64,000 nucleotides of DNA from Euglena gracilis (Eukaryota; Euglenida; Euglenophyceae; Euglenales), in NCBI GenBank assembly GCA_039621445.1, contig CP154954.1, forward strand, positions 21,464,954-21,528,953, read 5' to 3'. The notes beneath the pieces were generated by a model, which saw only the letters and a program-made list of their open reading frames with translations, did not search any database and was not told the origin of the DNA. Below, in pieces: positions 32,608-44,121 of the stretch. Position 1 is the first letter of the stretch. Every line of letters begins with the position of its first letter. A program made the position numbers and the translations under genes.

Positions 32608-35168
32608 AATTGTGTTGCCGAACCGTTTTGGAAGGGAATCCCTTTTGCTGCTCAACTGTCCCAGGGCCCCAAAATAACAAAATCACTTGTGTAGCCGAAC
32701 CGTTTTGGAAGTGAATCCCTTTTGCTGCTCAACTGTCCCAGGGCCCCAAAATAACAAAATACCTTGTGCTGCCGAACCGTTTTGGAAGCGAATCCCTTTT
32801 GCTGCTCAACTGTCCCAGGGCCCCAAAATAACAAAATCCCTTGTGCTGCCGAACCGTTTTGGAAGCGAATCCCTTTTGCTGCTCAACTGTCCCAGGGCCC
32901 CAAAATAACAAAATCCCTTGTGTAGCCGAACCGTTTTGGAAGCGAATCCCTTTTGCTGCTCAACTGTCCCAGGGCCCCAAAATAACAAAATCCCTTGTGC
33001 TGCCGAACCGTTTTGGAAGCGAATCCCTTTTGCTGCTCAACTGTCCCAGGGCCCCAAAATAACAAAATCCCTTGTGCTGCCGAATCGTTTTGGAAGCGAA
33101 TCCCTTTTGCTGCTCAACTGTCCCAGGGCCCCAAAATAACAAAATCCCTTGTGTAGCCGAACCGTTTTGGAAGCGAATCCCTTTTGCTGCTCAACTGTCC
33201 CAGGGCCCCAAAATAACAAAATCCCTTGTGTAACCGAACTGTTTTGGAAGCGAATCCCTTTTGCTGCTCAACTGTCCCAGGGCCCCAAAATAACAAAATC
33301 CCTTGTGTTGCCGAACCGTTTTGGAAGCGAATCCCTTTTGCTGCTCAACTGTCCCAGGGCCCCAAAATAACAAAATCCCTTGTGTTGCCGAACCGTTTTG
33401 GAAGCGAATCCCTTTTGCTGCTCAACTGTCCCAGGGCCCCAAAATAACAAAATCCCTTGTGTAGCCGAACCGTTTTGGAAGCGAATCCCTTTTGCTGCTC
33501 AACTGTCCCAGGGCCCCAAAATAACAAAATCCCTTGTGTAGCCGAATCGTTTTGGAAGCGAATCCCTTTTGCTGCTCAACTGTCCCAGGGCCCCAAAATA
33601 GCAAAATCCCTTGTGTAGCCGAACCGTTTTGGAAGCGAATCCCTTTTGCTGCTCAACTGTCCCAGGGCCCCAAAATAACAAAATCCCTTGTGTTGCCGAA
33701 CCGTTTTGGAAGCGAATCCCTTTTGCTGCTCAACTGTCCCAGGGCCCCAAAATAACAAAATCCCTTGTGCTGCCGAACCGTTTTGGAAGCGAACCCCTTT
33801 TGCTGCTCAACTGTCCCAGGGCCCCAAAATAACAAAATCCCTTGTGCTGCCGAACCGTTTTGGAAGCGAATCCCTTTTGCTGCTCAACTGTCCCAGGGCC
33901 CCAAAATAACAAAATCCCTTGTGCTGCCGAACCGTTTTGGAAGCGAATCCCTTTTGCTGCTCAACTGTCCCAGGGCCCCAAAATAACAAAATCCCTTGTG
34001 TAGCCGAATCGTTTTGGAAGCGAATCCCTTTTGCTGCTCAACTGTCCCAGGGCCCCAAAATAACAAAATCCCTTGTGCTGCCAAACCGTTTTGGAAGCGA
34101 ATCCCTTTTGCTGCTCAACTGTCCCAGGGCCCCAAAATAACAAAATCCCTTGTGTAGCCAAACCGTTTTGGAAGCGAATCCCCTTTGCTGCTCAACTGTC
34201 CCAGGGCCCCAAAATAACAAAATCCCTTGTGCTGCCAAACCGTTTTGGAAGCGAATCCCTTTTGCTGCTCAACTGTCCTAGGGCCCCAAAATAACAAAAT
34301 CCCTTGTGCTGCCGAACCGTTTTGGAAGCGAATCCCTTTTGCTGCTCAACTGTCCCAGGGCCCCAAAATAACAAAATCCCTTGTGTAGCTGAACCGTTTT
34401 GGAAGCGAATCCCTTTTGCTGCTCAACTGTCCCAGGGCCCCAAAATAACAAAATCCCTTGTGCTGCCAAACCGTTTTGGAAGCGAATCCCTTTTGCTGCT
34501 CAACTGTCCCAGGGCCCCAAAATAACAAAATCCCTTGTGCTGCGGAACCGTTTTGGAAGCGAATCCCTTTTGCTGCTCAACTGTCCCAGGGCCCCAAAAT
34601 AACAAAATCCCTTGTGTAGCCGAACCGTTTTGGAAGCGAATCCCTTTTGCTGCTCAACTGTCCCAGGGCCCCAAAATAACAAAATCCCTTGTGCTGCCAA
34701 ACCGTTTTGGAAGCGAATCCCTTTTGCTGCTCAACTGTCCCAGGGCCCCAAAATAACAAAATCCCTTGTGCTGCGGAACCGTTTTGGAAGCGAATCCCTT
34801 TTGCTGCTCAACTGTCCCAGGGCCCCAAAATAACAAAATCCCTTGTGCTGCCGAACCGTTTTGGAAGCGAATCCCTTTTGCTGCTCAACTGTCCCAGGGC
34901 CCCAAAATAACAAAATCCCTTGTGTAGCCGAACCGTTTTGGAAGCGAATCCCTTTTGCTGCTCAACTGTCCCAGGGCCCCAAAATAACAAAATCCCTTGT
35001 GTTGCCGAACCGTTTTGGAAGCGAATCCCTTTTGCTGCTCAACTGTCCCAGGGCCCCAAAATAACAAAATCCCTTGTGTAGCCGAACCGTTTTGGAAGCG
35101 AATTCCTTTTGCTGCTCAACTGTCCCAGGGCCCCAAAATAACAAAATCCCTTGTGTTGCCGAACCGTT
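32608..35168. repeat. 77-bp satellite, about 33-34 units
   Basis: Unit: CCGAACCGTTTTGGAAGCGA, ATCCCTTTTGCTGCTCAACT, GTCCCAGGGCCCCAAAATAA, CAAAATCCCTTGTG and a variable 2-3 nt linker (CTG, TAG or TTG). Units are highly similar. The last unit is cut after GCCGAACCGTT. The many short ORFs on both strands are a by-product of a period not divisible by 3. Confidence 0.96.
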
Positions 35169-35257
35169 CATGAAACAAAAGGGATGTTTTGACAACTTTG
35201 AAGGCTTCAGATCTGTTTTCTTTCAAATTCTAGTCCAAAACAAGTCAAATCAATGTT

Positions 35258-35477
35258 GGGGGGGGGGGGCTTAAAAGGTCGGTGACCCCCCCTTTTGGTA
35301 CATTAGAGTGGGTAGTCGGTCGACTAGTCGACCGACTACCCAGTTGCTCCCATACCCAGTACCCCCCCCCCTTGTACCGACTAGTCGACCGACTAGTCGG
35401 TCGACTAGTCGGTAGGGCAACTGGGTAGTCGACCGACTAGTCGGTCGACTACCCAGAACCCCCCCCCCCCAGTCTAA
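35258..35477. repeat. Right arm of foldback element
   Basis: Inverse complement of 32,425-32,604, longer because of an extra palindrome copy. It ends in CCCAGTCTAA. Confidence 0.85.
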
Positions 35478-37339
35478 TGTTTGGGGCCGGACCCCCCCCC
35501 CACCACCTTACCCACCTAGGGGGGGGGGGGGGTGACCCCCCCCCCTACCACCTACTTCATGTCGACGGAGCTTCCATACAACCCTGCTTGGCCCGGGCCA
35601 TGATTGAAGGTAAGGCCAGGGGGCCAACCTTTGGGGGAGGGGGAAATTTGCATGTTAAGAATTTTGGCAGCTATGTGCAAAAGGCCAAAGACCAACCTTA
35701 GAGGGGCCAAGTTTGCACCTAAGGAGGAGGGGGGCCAAGCGCCCGGGGGGGGGGTACTTCAGATCAACCTGCTCATTCTTCTATTGGTCATTCTGGATGT
35801 ACTAAAAAGTTGCTGGCACCTGCAAAAACAGCATCAGAAAATTGTGGAGAAAAAAATCTTATCTAAAAATTCCTGCCAAAGATAAGAAAATATGCAAAAA
35901 AACACTATAAAAAATTAGAATTGAAATAGATGTGGAGTTAAATTGAGTGTGGGAAAATGAGGTGCATACGAAGACAGCAAAACAATTCTATTCAGATTTA
36001 AAAGAATGCGCAGTGCCGATTGCAGTGTGAAAACCTGGAGTGACCGGTCAGCAGGTTGACAACGTCGAAAACGGCAGAGGAGGAATGGATATATACAAGA
36101 GCCAGTAAAAAAAAAACTGAAACAAAACCTCAAATGCTGAGCAATTGTTGATAATTCTTTCTTATTTCCTGAATGAATCAAAGCTCAATCTTCAAAAAGG
36201 CAGACAAACACCCATTTTCTCATCAATTTTGTGCCGGTGACAAAAAAAGCCTCAACAAAAAAACACGCATTATCCTAATTGCGCACACACCCAATAAACA
36301 AGCCCAAAAAAAATGTCTGTTGATGAGAAACAAAACCAAAACCACATTTTCATAATTGTCTGTTGTTGTTGTTGCTACTGCTGCTGTTGTTGCAATCCAA
36401 AAAAGACACAACAATCGCCTGGTATCACAAGAACTGACGGTCAGTTGAAATCAAAAGATATAATGAAAAATGGGTGATAATATTCCTTATAAGCTCCACC
36501 GAGGGGTCCGAAAATTGATTCCCAAAAATGCGAGGGATGATTAGGGGAGTGACATTTTTAGAAAACGTCGAATATCCATTCAAACCAACTGGCCCTTTTC
36601 ATGATTCAGAAAAATCCTACAAACAAAAATGTGCCGTCGAAGTTCCATGAATGCCAAATACCAAATGAAAGCATGTGATGAAAAGCTTTTCTTTGGGGGC
36701 AACATTCTAAAACACGCCAGTCCATCATGGCGCAATATGGCATCCAGACTAGGCACCTTATTATTCAGCACTTGAGTGGAGGCAGGGTACAAATTGTTGC
36801 ATGGAATGTGGCCAGCTGATATGGTGCTGGGCAATAGGACAAAAAAAAGCAGGGAGAATTCCAAGGGTCAGCCATAAACTGTGATAAAGCAGAGGCGGCT
36901 GAGGAGAGTCCGGAACCCCATCTGTCTATTCACTGAACCTTGGTTGAGGGTTGTGAGAGTCAAAATTATGAAGCTTTGCTGCTCACAGAATTGCCCCACA
37001 GGTGAGAGCAGAGCAAAGCACGCGGCTTATGACCAGTTGTTGTTATTCCAGGACCAGATTGTCATTTTTACCCCATTATCTCATCGTGCCCACTCTACCG
37101 GGGGTGGGGGGGTCAAAAATGACCGATTTTCAACCCAGCACAAAACACAAAAAAAAACATTAATCTCGACCAAAAATTGCCAAAAGTGGGATTCTTCCCA
37201 CTTTGCCCTGGAGTGCCTAAGCTGGTAGGCACTCAGTGTCTACCTGGCCAAAAATGTCCGAAAATGGTTTTGTGGGGCTTCTGATGCCTTTAGCTGGAAG
37301 TGCCTTGGCCGAGCACCAAGCACCTCTGGTCAGCCATGC
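35478..37339. other. No gene recognised
   Basis: Poly-C/G tracts near 35,495-35,545, then A/T-rich DNA with a short TTG/CTG trinucleotide run at about 36,361-36,392. Short frames only. Confidence 0.45.
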
Positions 37340-37440
37340 CCTTGGGCCCAGCATCGCCCAGCATCGCTCAGCATCGCCCAGCATCGCTCAGCATCGCCCA
37401 GCATCGCTCAGCATCGCCCAGCATCGCCCAGCATCGCCTT
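37340..37440. repeat. 10-bp minisatellite CCCAGCATCG
   Basis: About nine units of CCCAGCATCG with C/T variation at the first C. A second array is at 38,884-38,990. Read on the minus strand, 30 nt code for MLGDAGRCWA repeats, which is incidental. Confidence 0.93.
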
Positions 37441-37479
37441 TGGAGCCCTTGAAGGTGTACCTATAATGCCTGCTGCTTT

Positions 37480-38010
37480 TGCCGCTCTAGCCCACTTTTG
37501 GTTGCTTTTGGCCATCTTTGGTAGCTTTTTGACCACTTTGACCACTTTTGACTGCTTTTTGCCCACTTTGACCACTTTTGACTGCTTTTTGACCACCGTT
37601 GCCCACATTTGCTGCCCTTTGACCAATTTTGACTGCTTCTTGACCACTTTTGCTGCTTTTTGCCCACCTTTGCCCACCTTTGCCATGTCCAACCACCTTT
37701 GCGGCTTTTTGATCACTTTTGCTGCTTTTTGACCACTTTTGGCCCCTTTTGCCTGCTTTTTGACCACTTTTGACAACTTCTGTTGCTTTTCGACCACTTT
37801 TGCCCACGTTTGCTACTTTTTGCCCACTTTTGGCCATTGTTGCTGCTTTTTGATCACTTTCACTTTTTTTTTGCCCACTTTTGCTGCTTTTTGACCACTT
37901 TTGTCCACTTTTGCTCACTTTTTTTTTACCACTTTTGCTGCTTTCTGACCACCTTTACCCCACTTTTGCCTGCTTTTTGACCACTTTTTGACCACTTTTG
38001 CTGCTTTTTG
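37480..38010. repeat. Degenerate 18-21-bp minisatellite
   Basis: Imperfect units of GCTTTTTGACCACTTTTG with inserts (GCCCACTTTTG). T-rich on plus; no gene. Confidence 0.9.
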
Positions 38011-38107
38011 CCGGAGGATGTGGTGCAGGCCTGTGAGATGGCAACATCGAGTGCAAGTTGCAAACCTCTTGCCGGTCAGACAAACAAAATCCAAAACAGT
38101 TGTTGTG

Positions 38108-38517
38108 CTGGAGGGTGGAGGGTGGCACCCCATCTTGTCCATCTGCATCTTGTCCAGTCTGCACCTTGTCAAACATCTGCATCTTGTCCAGCATCTGCTT
38201 CTTGTCCAGCAACTGCATCTTGTCCACCATCTACTTCTTGTCCAGAAACTGCATCTTGTCCACCATTTGCATGTTGTCCAGTGTCTGCATCCAATTCATC
38301 TTGTCCAACATCGGCATCTTGTCCAATATCTGCATCTTGTCTAGCATCTGCATCTTGTCCAGCATCGGCATCTTGTCCAGCAACTGCATCCAGTTCATCT
38401 TGTCCAGCATCGGCATCTTGTCCAGTGTCTTCATCTTGTCCAGCATCTGCATCTTCTCCAGCATCGGCATCTTGTAGCATCTGCATCTTGTCCACCATCT
38501 GTCCAGTATTCATCCGT
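38108..38517. repeat. 18-bp minisatellite CATCTTGTCCAGCATCTG
   Basis: About 20 imperfect units; variants differ mainly in the second half (ATCTGC, AACTGC, ATCGGC). Repeated open frames on both strands are incidental. Confidence 0.92.
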
Positions 38518-38800
38518 TGGCTCCTGACCAAGCCAAAATAACCACAAAAGCCCAAAAAATGGCCACAAAAAGCCCAAAATTGACCACAAAAAGCCCCAAA
38601 AAGCAACCAAAATAACCAAAAATTGCCCAAAAAACGCCAACAATGTCTACAAAAGATTGTGAAAAATGACTCAAAATCACCAAAAAGGCGCAAAATGGCC
38701 AAAAAAATGCCATAAAATCTGCTCAAAAAGGCCCCAATTAGCCCAATATTTGCCAAATCAGTGATAAATAGCCCCCAAATTAGCAAAAATTGACCCATTA
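38518..38800. repeat. A-rich degenerate repeat of CCAAAAA words
   Basis: Words such as AAAATGGCCACAAAAAGCCC recur with no fixed period. No gene. Confidence 0.6.
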
Positions 38801-38883
38801 TGGCCAAAATGGGTGTAAAACTGGAGATTTGTGGGAAAATTATCCCAAAAATAATTCAATTCTCCAAAATATACAAAAAAAAT

Positions 38884-38990
38884 GCCAGCATCGCCCAGCA
38901 TCGCCCTGCATCGCCCAGCATCGCCCAGCATCGGAACCCCACCTCTGGTCTCCAAAAATCCAGCATCGCCCAGCATCGCCCAGCATCATC
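38884..38990. repeat. 10-bp minisatellite CCCAGCATCG, second array
   Basis: Same unit as 37,340-37,440, broken by a short unique segment at about 38,935-38,960. It ends next to CAGAGGTGCTT, the inverse of AAGCACCTCTG at the first array. Confidence 0.9.
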
Positions 38991-39639
38991 AGAGGTGCTT
39001 GCCGAGCACCCAGGCACTTTGGTCATAAGGCCATTTCCCCTCCTGGAAGGGAGGGTCGGGTCTCGCATGCACCGCCTTGAAATTCAAGCTGATCACCATG
39101 ACGCCACCAATGACAATGACGACTATGATCAAAATGATTAACACCATCACCAACACACCATTAAACCCCCAAATAACCTGGCGGGGTGCCAGGCCACTGA
39201 AACCATCTTTGGGCTTCGCCCCTCCCAAGTTGTTTCAGCCGTTCCCAGCACCTTTTTCCTAGCCAGCTCAAATTTCCCAGACTCTTGGCCAAACACCTCC
39301 CCGGGGGGGGGGGTCGCTAAGCAAAGCCTTGGACCCAGCGGGTGGAAAGGGGGGAAAAAGATGGTTCTAGCCACATTGCACCATTTTTTGGCCGGAAAAT
39401 CTCAACTGTGCTCACTGACTGGGGATCGAACCGAATACCGAAAAATCGAAACTGGAAAAAAATACCCCAAAAAGCTGCCAATTCTGCACAAAAAATTTTT
39501 GAGCCAAAATTTGTCCCGACCAGCCCCTTTCCAAGGCATTTTTTTGGCCCATTCTTGCAGAGTGTCTGAATAGAAAACTTAAGTTGGACAGTGCCAGCAG
39601 ATCCCTGGCCGGGGCAAACTGTGCGGCTGGGGTATGCTC
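38991..39639. other. No gene recognised
   Basis: Moderate GC with short frames and a CACCAATGACAATGACGACT-type short repeat near 39,100. Nothing supported. Confidence 0.4.
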
Positions 39640-39779
39640 AGAGGTAGGAGTAGGCGGACCTCGCTGGGCTACAAGGTTGGCAGGCGTGGGCGGCCACCCG
39701 GTGCACCACGGGCGGTGGCGCGTATGGGACACGGGTGGGCACATAGGGGACGGCCGCCGGGGAGTAGGCACGGGAAGAC
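39640..39779 (-). CDS. Candidate exon, Ala/Pro/Val/Tyr-rich
   Basis: GC-rich, preceded by a 3' splice site (CCCCTTTCCCCAG). In frame it reads SRAYSPAAVPYVPTRVPYAP, PPVVHRVAAHACQPCSPARS. Low complexity; resembles the exons at 43.9 and 49.1 kb in style. The opposite frame is also open, so the strand is not certain. Confidence 0.35.
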
Positions 39780-39818
39780 CTGGGGAAAGGGGGTTTATCT
39801 GTATGCACGCCCCGAGGG

Positions 39819-40034
39819 CAGGGCGGAACGGGAAGGCCTGGTGGGGGGGTCGACCTCCCCCACCCACCACACAGCATTTTCACAGATTTTTTTTAACAAA
39901 TCCACCCGGCGCCAAAGGCGCTGGGAAGAATTTTTGGGGGTCGAAAATTGGTGCTCCCAAAAATACGGGAGGGGGTGGGGGGTGGTCGACCCCCCCCACC
40001 ACCCTGCTGTTTGGCCGATTCCTATTTTGCCCTG
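39819..40034. mobile_element. hAT-like MITE, 216 bp
   Basis: Starts CAGGGCGGAACGGGAAGG and ends TTTTGCCCTG. The flanks CCCGAGGG and CCCGAAGG match 7 of 8, an 8-bp duplication. Confidence 0.65.
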
Positions 40035-40113
40035 CCCGAAGGTCTGGAATATCTCCCTCCCTGTACAGAAAAAATTTCGGGCTTGAAAAAAACCCAAAAA
40101 TCTCGCACACTTC

Positions 40114-40887
40114 CAGGGATTTGTGCTTATCCTTTTTTGGGGGGTCAAATTCTTATCCGTAGTTATCCGTAGTTATCCGTAGTTATCCGTAGTTATCCGT
40201 AGTTATCCGTAATTATCCGTAGTTATCCTTATTTGCTAAAATACCCTTCCTGGCAGGGGATATCCATCTAGAAATGGCTGCAATTGAAAGGATGAAGAGA
40301 GTTGATCATCATTAACCTCAGGAATGCCTAAAAATTCGTGAAATATGACAATCTAAACAGAAAACGACAAGCATCCAAGGCAGATGGAAACGACAATGTC
40401 CGGTGTGGGTCTTTTAATCTTTCATCCACCATTCTTCACAAGCACCGTTGCAGAACATGCCAACGGCTGCCTGCCGGACGTTAGACGACATCTTCTGCCG
40501 GTTTTTAACATCAATGACACCGGCCAAACTGAAAGAAAGCTATCTCTTTATAGGATGCACGCCGCCAAATGGAAAATTGTTGCGAAAAAAAGCTGAAGAA
40601 AAGGGCTGCTTGAAAAACCGTTCAATCAACACTAGAGACAGGAAAACAGACATAAAGAAAAACAGGCTCAGAAAGGGGGGGTCACGTTGAGCCCAGAAAG
40701 GCCCAATGTCTCTGCGGCTATGTACAAAACAACGTAGTTATCCGTAATTATCCTTATTTGGACATTTTGGCTCATCCGTAGTTATCCGTAGTTATCCGTT
40801 TTTATCCGTATTTGGGGGTTTCGGGCTTATCCGTAGTTATCCGTAGTTATCCGTAGTTATCCATTTCAGGATAAGCACAAATCCCTG
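40114..40887. mobile_element. TIR transposon, 7-bp duplication family, copy 2
   Basis: Perfect 19-bp inverted ends CAGGGATTTGTGCTTATCC. Flanked by ACACTTC on both sides (40,107-40,113 and 40,888-40,894). Subterminal arrays of AGTTATCCGT lie at about 40,150-40,225 and 40,735-40,860. The interior has a frame (40,448-40,690) that is not recognised. Same design as 27,320-28,152. Confidence 0.92.
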
Positions 40888-42195
40888 ACACTTCTTAGGA
40901 AAATTGGCTGGAACATACACCCAAAAACTCATCTTCTCCGGCGGTTCGGGCTGCGGGAAATCTTTTTTCTTTGGGGGTCCTGGACCTCCCCTTCCCCCCC
41001 TCGGGATGCAAGGGGGAGGGGATGGTTCTCTTCGGGCCGGTTAGAACATATTTTTTTTGGTTTGTTGATTCACCATGGAAGGATTGTATGCTGAGTCATC
41101 TAGGGGGTGGTCACTGCACTCATGTTGCTGAAGTCAGCGTCCGTTTTGCTCTGGCAGGAGGAGGAGGAGGGAGCCCTTCCCCTCCCACCTGCCAATCCCC
41201 CCTCCCGGAGACCACCCTGTTTGAACGTCCAGAGTGGGCCCAAATTTTGGAAAATTTTTGCCCCTCAGACTTGAAAGATTTGAACTTTCTGGAGAATGGA
41301 GCAAGGGCTTAAAAACACCAAAATTGAACCCATCCCCTGGGTCTCAACATCACGCAGGTCGCAAAATAGAGGGTCGCAGCAAGGAAAAGACCAAAAAGAA
41401 CAAGCGTGGGTTTCAAAACCGGCTTCCAGGACAGTAGAATATTGCAGACATGCGCAACGGCGTATACAAAAGCTCAAATGAGAATTAGATTTGGTCTAAC
41501 ACACAAGCAAGAAACCCGACGATAAGCAAAAAAATCAACAAAAATTAAATACCAAGGGCACAATGAGTACACATACCGCAAGACGGAAGAATATCCCAAC
41601 ACAGAAGATGCCGGAATGCGCTCCTCTGTCACAGCAACCGTCTGATTCAGGCCTCTCCTGAATCTAACTGTGGAGAAATATTACCTTTCCAATTTGGTGA
41701 CATCAATTTTCAACCCTTGAATAAAACTGAACGAACCCCCCAAATAAGACCCTGTTAAAACAACACTCCTTGCCAAAATATGACCTCCCTGTCAATTTTC
41801 AGCAACAACAACAACAACAAAAAGTAGCCCCCAGGGTTCTTTATATAAAGGCAGGTGGGCTGAAATTGAACTTCTTTTTGCATTCTTTAGGGAGAAGAAG
41901 TCTGCCCCGGTTGATGCTGGATTCATACTTCCTGTGGAATGGACGATGAGGGGATGAGGACACACACCCACACATACCCACACACCCACACCCACCCACC
42001 CACCCACCCACACACACAAAGAGAGAGGGGGGGGTACGACAGATGAGGGTGGGCAACCCACTGCACCCACCAAGCCTGACCTGTCATCCACAATTTTTGA
42101 GAAAAATCTCACATGAATGGGTTTCCGCTTGGTTATTGTTCTTCTGGCTTTTTCAACGAGAGCACAGTGTGTGATTCGTTTTCAAAATGCTTCAC
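40888..42195. other. No gene recognised
   Basis: Includes a CA-rich microsatellite at about 41,959-42,018 and AAC repeats near 41,805. A GC-rich stretch at 41,150-41,250 has no supported frame. Confidence 0.4.
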
Positions 42196-42404
42196 CTCTG
42201 GACCCCTCTGGGGCCACAACCACACCGCTCCACCGAGCAACAACACATTCCACTTGGGGAAGGAGCAGCGGCACCTCAGCATGCGCTCCTTGACGTTCTC
42301 GATATCCACCCATGAGGCCGGAACGACCTCCCGCCGGCTGAAACTGCTGCCAGGGATGGCAGATGGAGTTGGGCCGCAGCACATAAGGCTTGAACCTTCC
42401 GGGG
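42196..42404 (-). CDS. Candidate exon
   Basis: GC-rich; a 5' splice site (CCAGAG-GTGAAG) marks the end, and the start is uncertain. One frame reads SRREVVPASWVDIENVKERM, then LRCRCSFPKWNVLLLGGAVW. A plus-strand frame is also open here. No family recognised. Confidence 0.35.
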
Positions 42405-43068
42405 CAATTCGAGAAAAGGTCAGCATGTGGTTTACCTCGGACGAGGTAAATTGGAAATGGGGAATTTCTCAGGACCCCGGTCAACCAGCCGGCTGGAAAA
42501 TATGCTGGCTGCCCCCCCCCCCCCCAGTGGGTGGGGCGGGGTCCTATCGGCTGCCAGGCGGACACAGGTGGCATGGCGAACAAGCAAAAAAAGCCCAACT
42601 CCAGCTGGTTTGGTTTTTAACCAAAAATTTGAGTTGAAAGCCCATGAAAGAAACTACCAAAATAAGCCCTTTTGACGCTTTCTTCCCCAAAAAAATAATT
42701 CCGTTCAAGCTGGGTGAGCCAAACTTCATTTCCACTGAACCCGGGGGAGAGGGGGAGGGGTCTGCAGCCTGGCTGGAAGCTGCTGGCTGTGACCAAAAAC
42801 TTTCATCTTGAATCAAACTGCAGCAAACTTGCAATTGGGCAACCAAATCTGCGACTTTCTTTTTAAATACTTTTTCGCTATTTAGCCCTTTTGAAGCCAT
42901 TTAATCAGAATCAGGTTTCAATTTTGTAGATTTTTGGCCATTCTCAGGCGGCGCATCTCGCACTTAAGGAATTTTTCTCTGTCGATGTGCGCAATTGCGC
43001 AAATCGACTTTTTTTTTTTACGAAACCCCCAAATCTGCCGGCTGCCTCCGTCGAAAAAAAAATGGAAC
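42405..43068. other. No gene recognised
   Basis: Mixed composition with a C run near 42,520. Nothing supported. Confidence 0.35.
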
Positions 43069-43359
43069 CAGATTGTTTTTTTTTACCAACCCTGGAGGGG
43101 AGGGGGGTCCAGAGTGCCTTGGGGTGCCTGCCCAAGCAGGCACTGACCCCGGGGGGGGGGGTCGGATATCGGCCTGTGCCCAGGCAAATTCCTTTAAAAA
43201 AAAGGACATTTTTGGCTGTGCCTTCGGCGCCAGGGTCTGTGCTAGCGCACTTTTGGCTGTGCCCCCCGGGAGGTCGGATCGGGAGTGCCTTGGAGTGCCT
43301 GCCCAGGCAGCCCCCCCCCCCCCAAGGTGGGGTCAGCACTCGACTGAAAAAACAGCCTG
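43069..43359. mobile_element. hAT-like MITE, 291 bp
   Basis: Left CAGATTGTTTTTTTTTACCA, right end inverted CAGGCTGTTTTTTCAGTCG. Flanked by AATGGAAC and ATTGGAAC (7 of 8). Internal palindrome GCCTGCCCAAGCAGGC and hairpin GCCTTCGGCGCCAGGG. Same family as the split copy at 25.5-26.2 kb. Confidence 0.83.
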
Positions 43360-43932
43360 ATTGGAACAAACACAAATCTACAGCAAAATTCCAATTCATG
43401 GACGGTTCGAATTCACAATCCTAACTGAAGTTGCGCCTGGAACCTTCGGCAAAATGTCTGTTGTCACTTCTCCCAGAGGTTGTGTTTTTACACCATTGCC
43501 AGCGGTGCGGGGTGTACCTAGGAGTGTGCAGGACGTACCCTTGGTGGTTGCGCTGGCCAGAATCGACGGGTGCGGGGTTTTTGACCCTGTGCGACCCTTT
43601 GAAAATGACCGGTTTTGGATGTCTGTCCAAGTGGTGTGAGGAATTGCACGCTGCCCATTTTATTTTAGAGTGTCTGGAAAATGGAAAAATGTGTCGCTTT
43701 CCAGAAAAATGGACACGTTTGGGGAGACCCTTATTATTTTGGGTGTAGAAGGGGCAAACACACCAGTTTGAATTAGATCCAATCCAGCCTATTCCAACCC
43801 ACCTGTGCCTGAAGCACCCACTGAGCCTTTGAAAAGAGAGTGAATTTGAAGGTAAAACAAAGAATGAATTTGAAGGTAAAGTTCTCACCGGGCAAGATTG
43901 CAAGCAGCAAGAGAGCGAGATCGATCTTGGTG
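43360..43932. other. No gene recognised
   Basis: Short frames on both strands; no splice-supported exon identified. Confidence 0.35.
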
Positions 43933-44121
43933 CTAAAGCTGTGGCCCAGACGCCGTGATATGGGTCCCCCCAACCACATGCGATGAGGCGACGTGGGAGA
44001 CAGCTCTCACTGGCGTGCTGACCACCTCCACGGCAGGAGCTGCGTGTACAATGGTCTGCTCTGGTGCGCTGTATGCCACCGCCGATGCAGATGCGCCTGG
44101 GCTCCCTTTTTGAAAAAAATC
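43933..44121 (-). CDS. Candidate terminal exon, Ala/Val-rich
   Basis: A 3' splice site (GATGCACAG) then DFFQKGSPGASASAVAYSAP, EQTIVHAAPAVEVVSTPVRA, VSHVASSHVVGGTHITASGP and a stop. Low complexity with Ala/Val/Ser. No domain recognised. It may belong with the exons at 39.7 and 49.1 kb. Confidence 0.5.
   Translation of the reverse strand, partial: DFFQKGSPGASASAVAYSAPEQTIVHAAPAVEVVSTPVRAVSHVASSHVVGGTHITASGPQL

Larger units (their letters stand above)
32425..35477. mobile_element. Foldback-like element with satellite core
   Basis: Long inverted repeats (32,425-32,604 and 35,258-35,477) enclose a 77-bp tandem array. The arms contain nested palindromes built from GTCGGTCGACTAGTCGACC, and start/end with TTAGAGTGGG and CCCAGTCTAA. 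Each arm also contains its own TTAGAGTGGG/CCCACTCTAA pair, so each looks like a small MITE. No transposase. Confidence 0.8.

Noticed and set aside
32608-35168. CRISPR-like array
   Set aside because: Units are tandem with no unique spacers, and the genome is eukaryotic.
32687-35274. Dozens of 60-73-codon ORFs in register
   Set aside because: They repeat with the 77-bp satellite in all frames on both strands, so they are a by-product of the repeat.
37408-38541. Lys/Gln or Cys/Ser repeat proteins
   Set aside because: Each is read from minisatellite DNA and is open on both strands.
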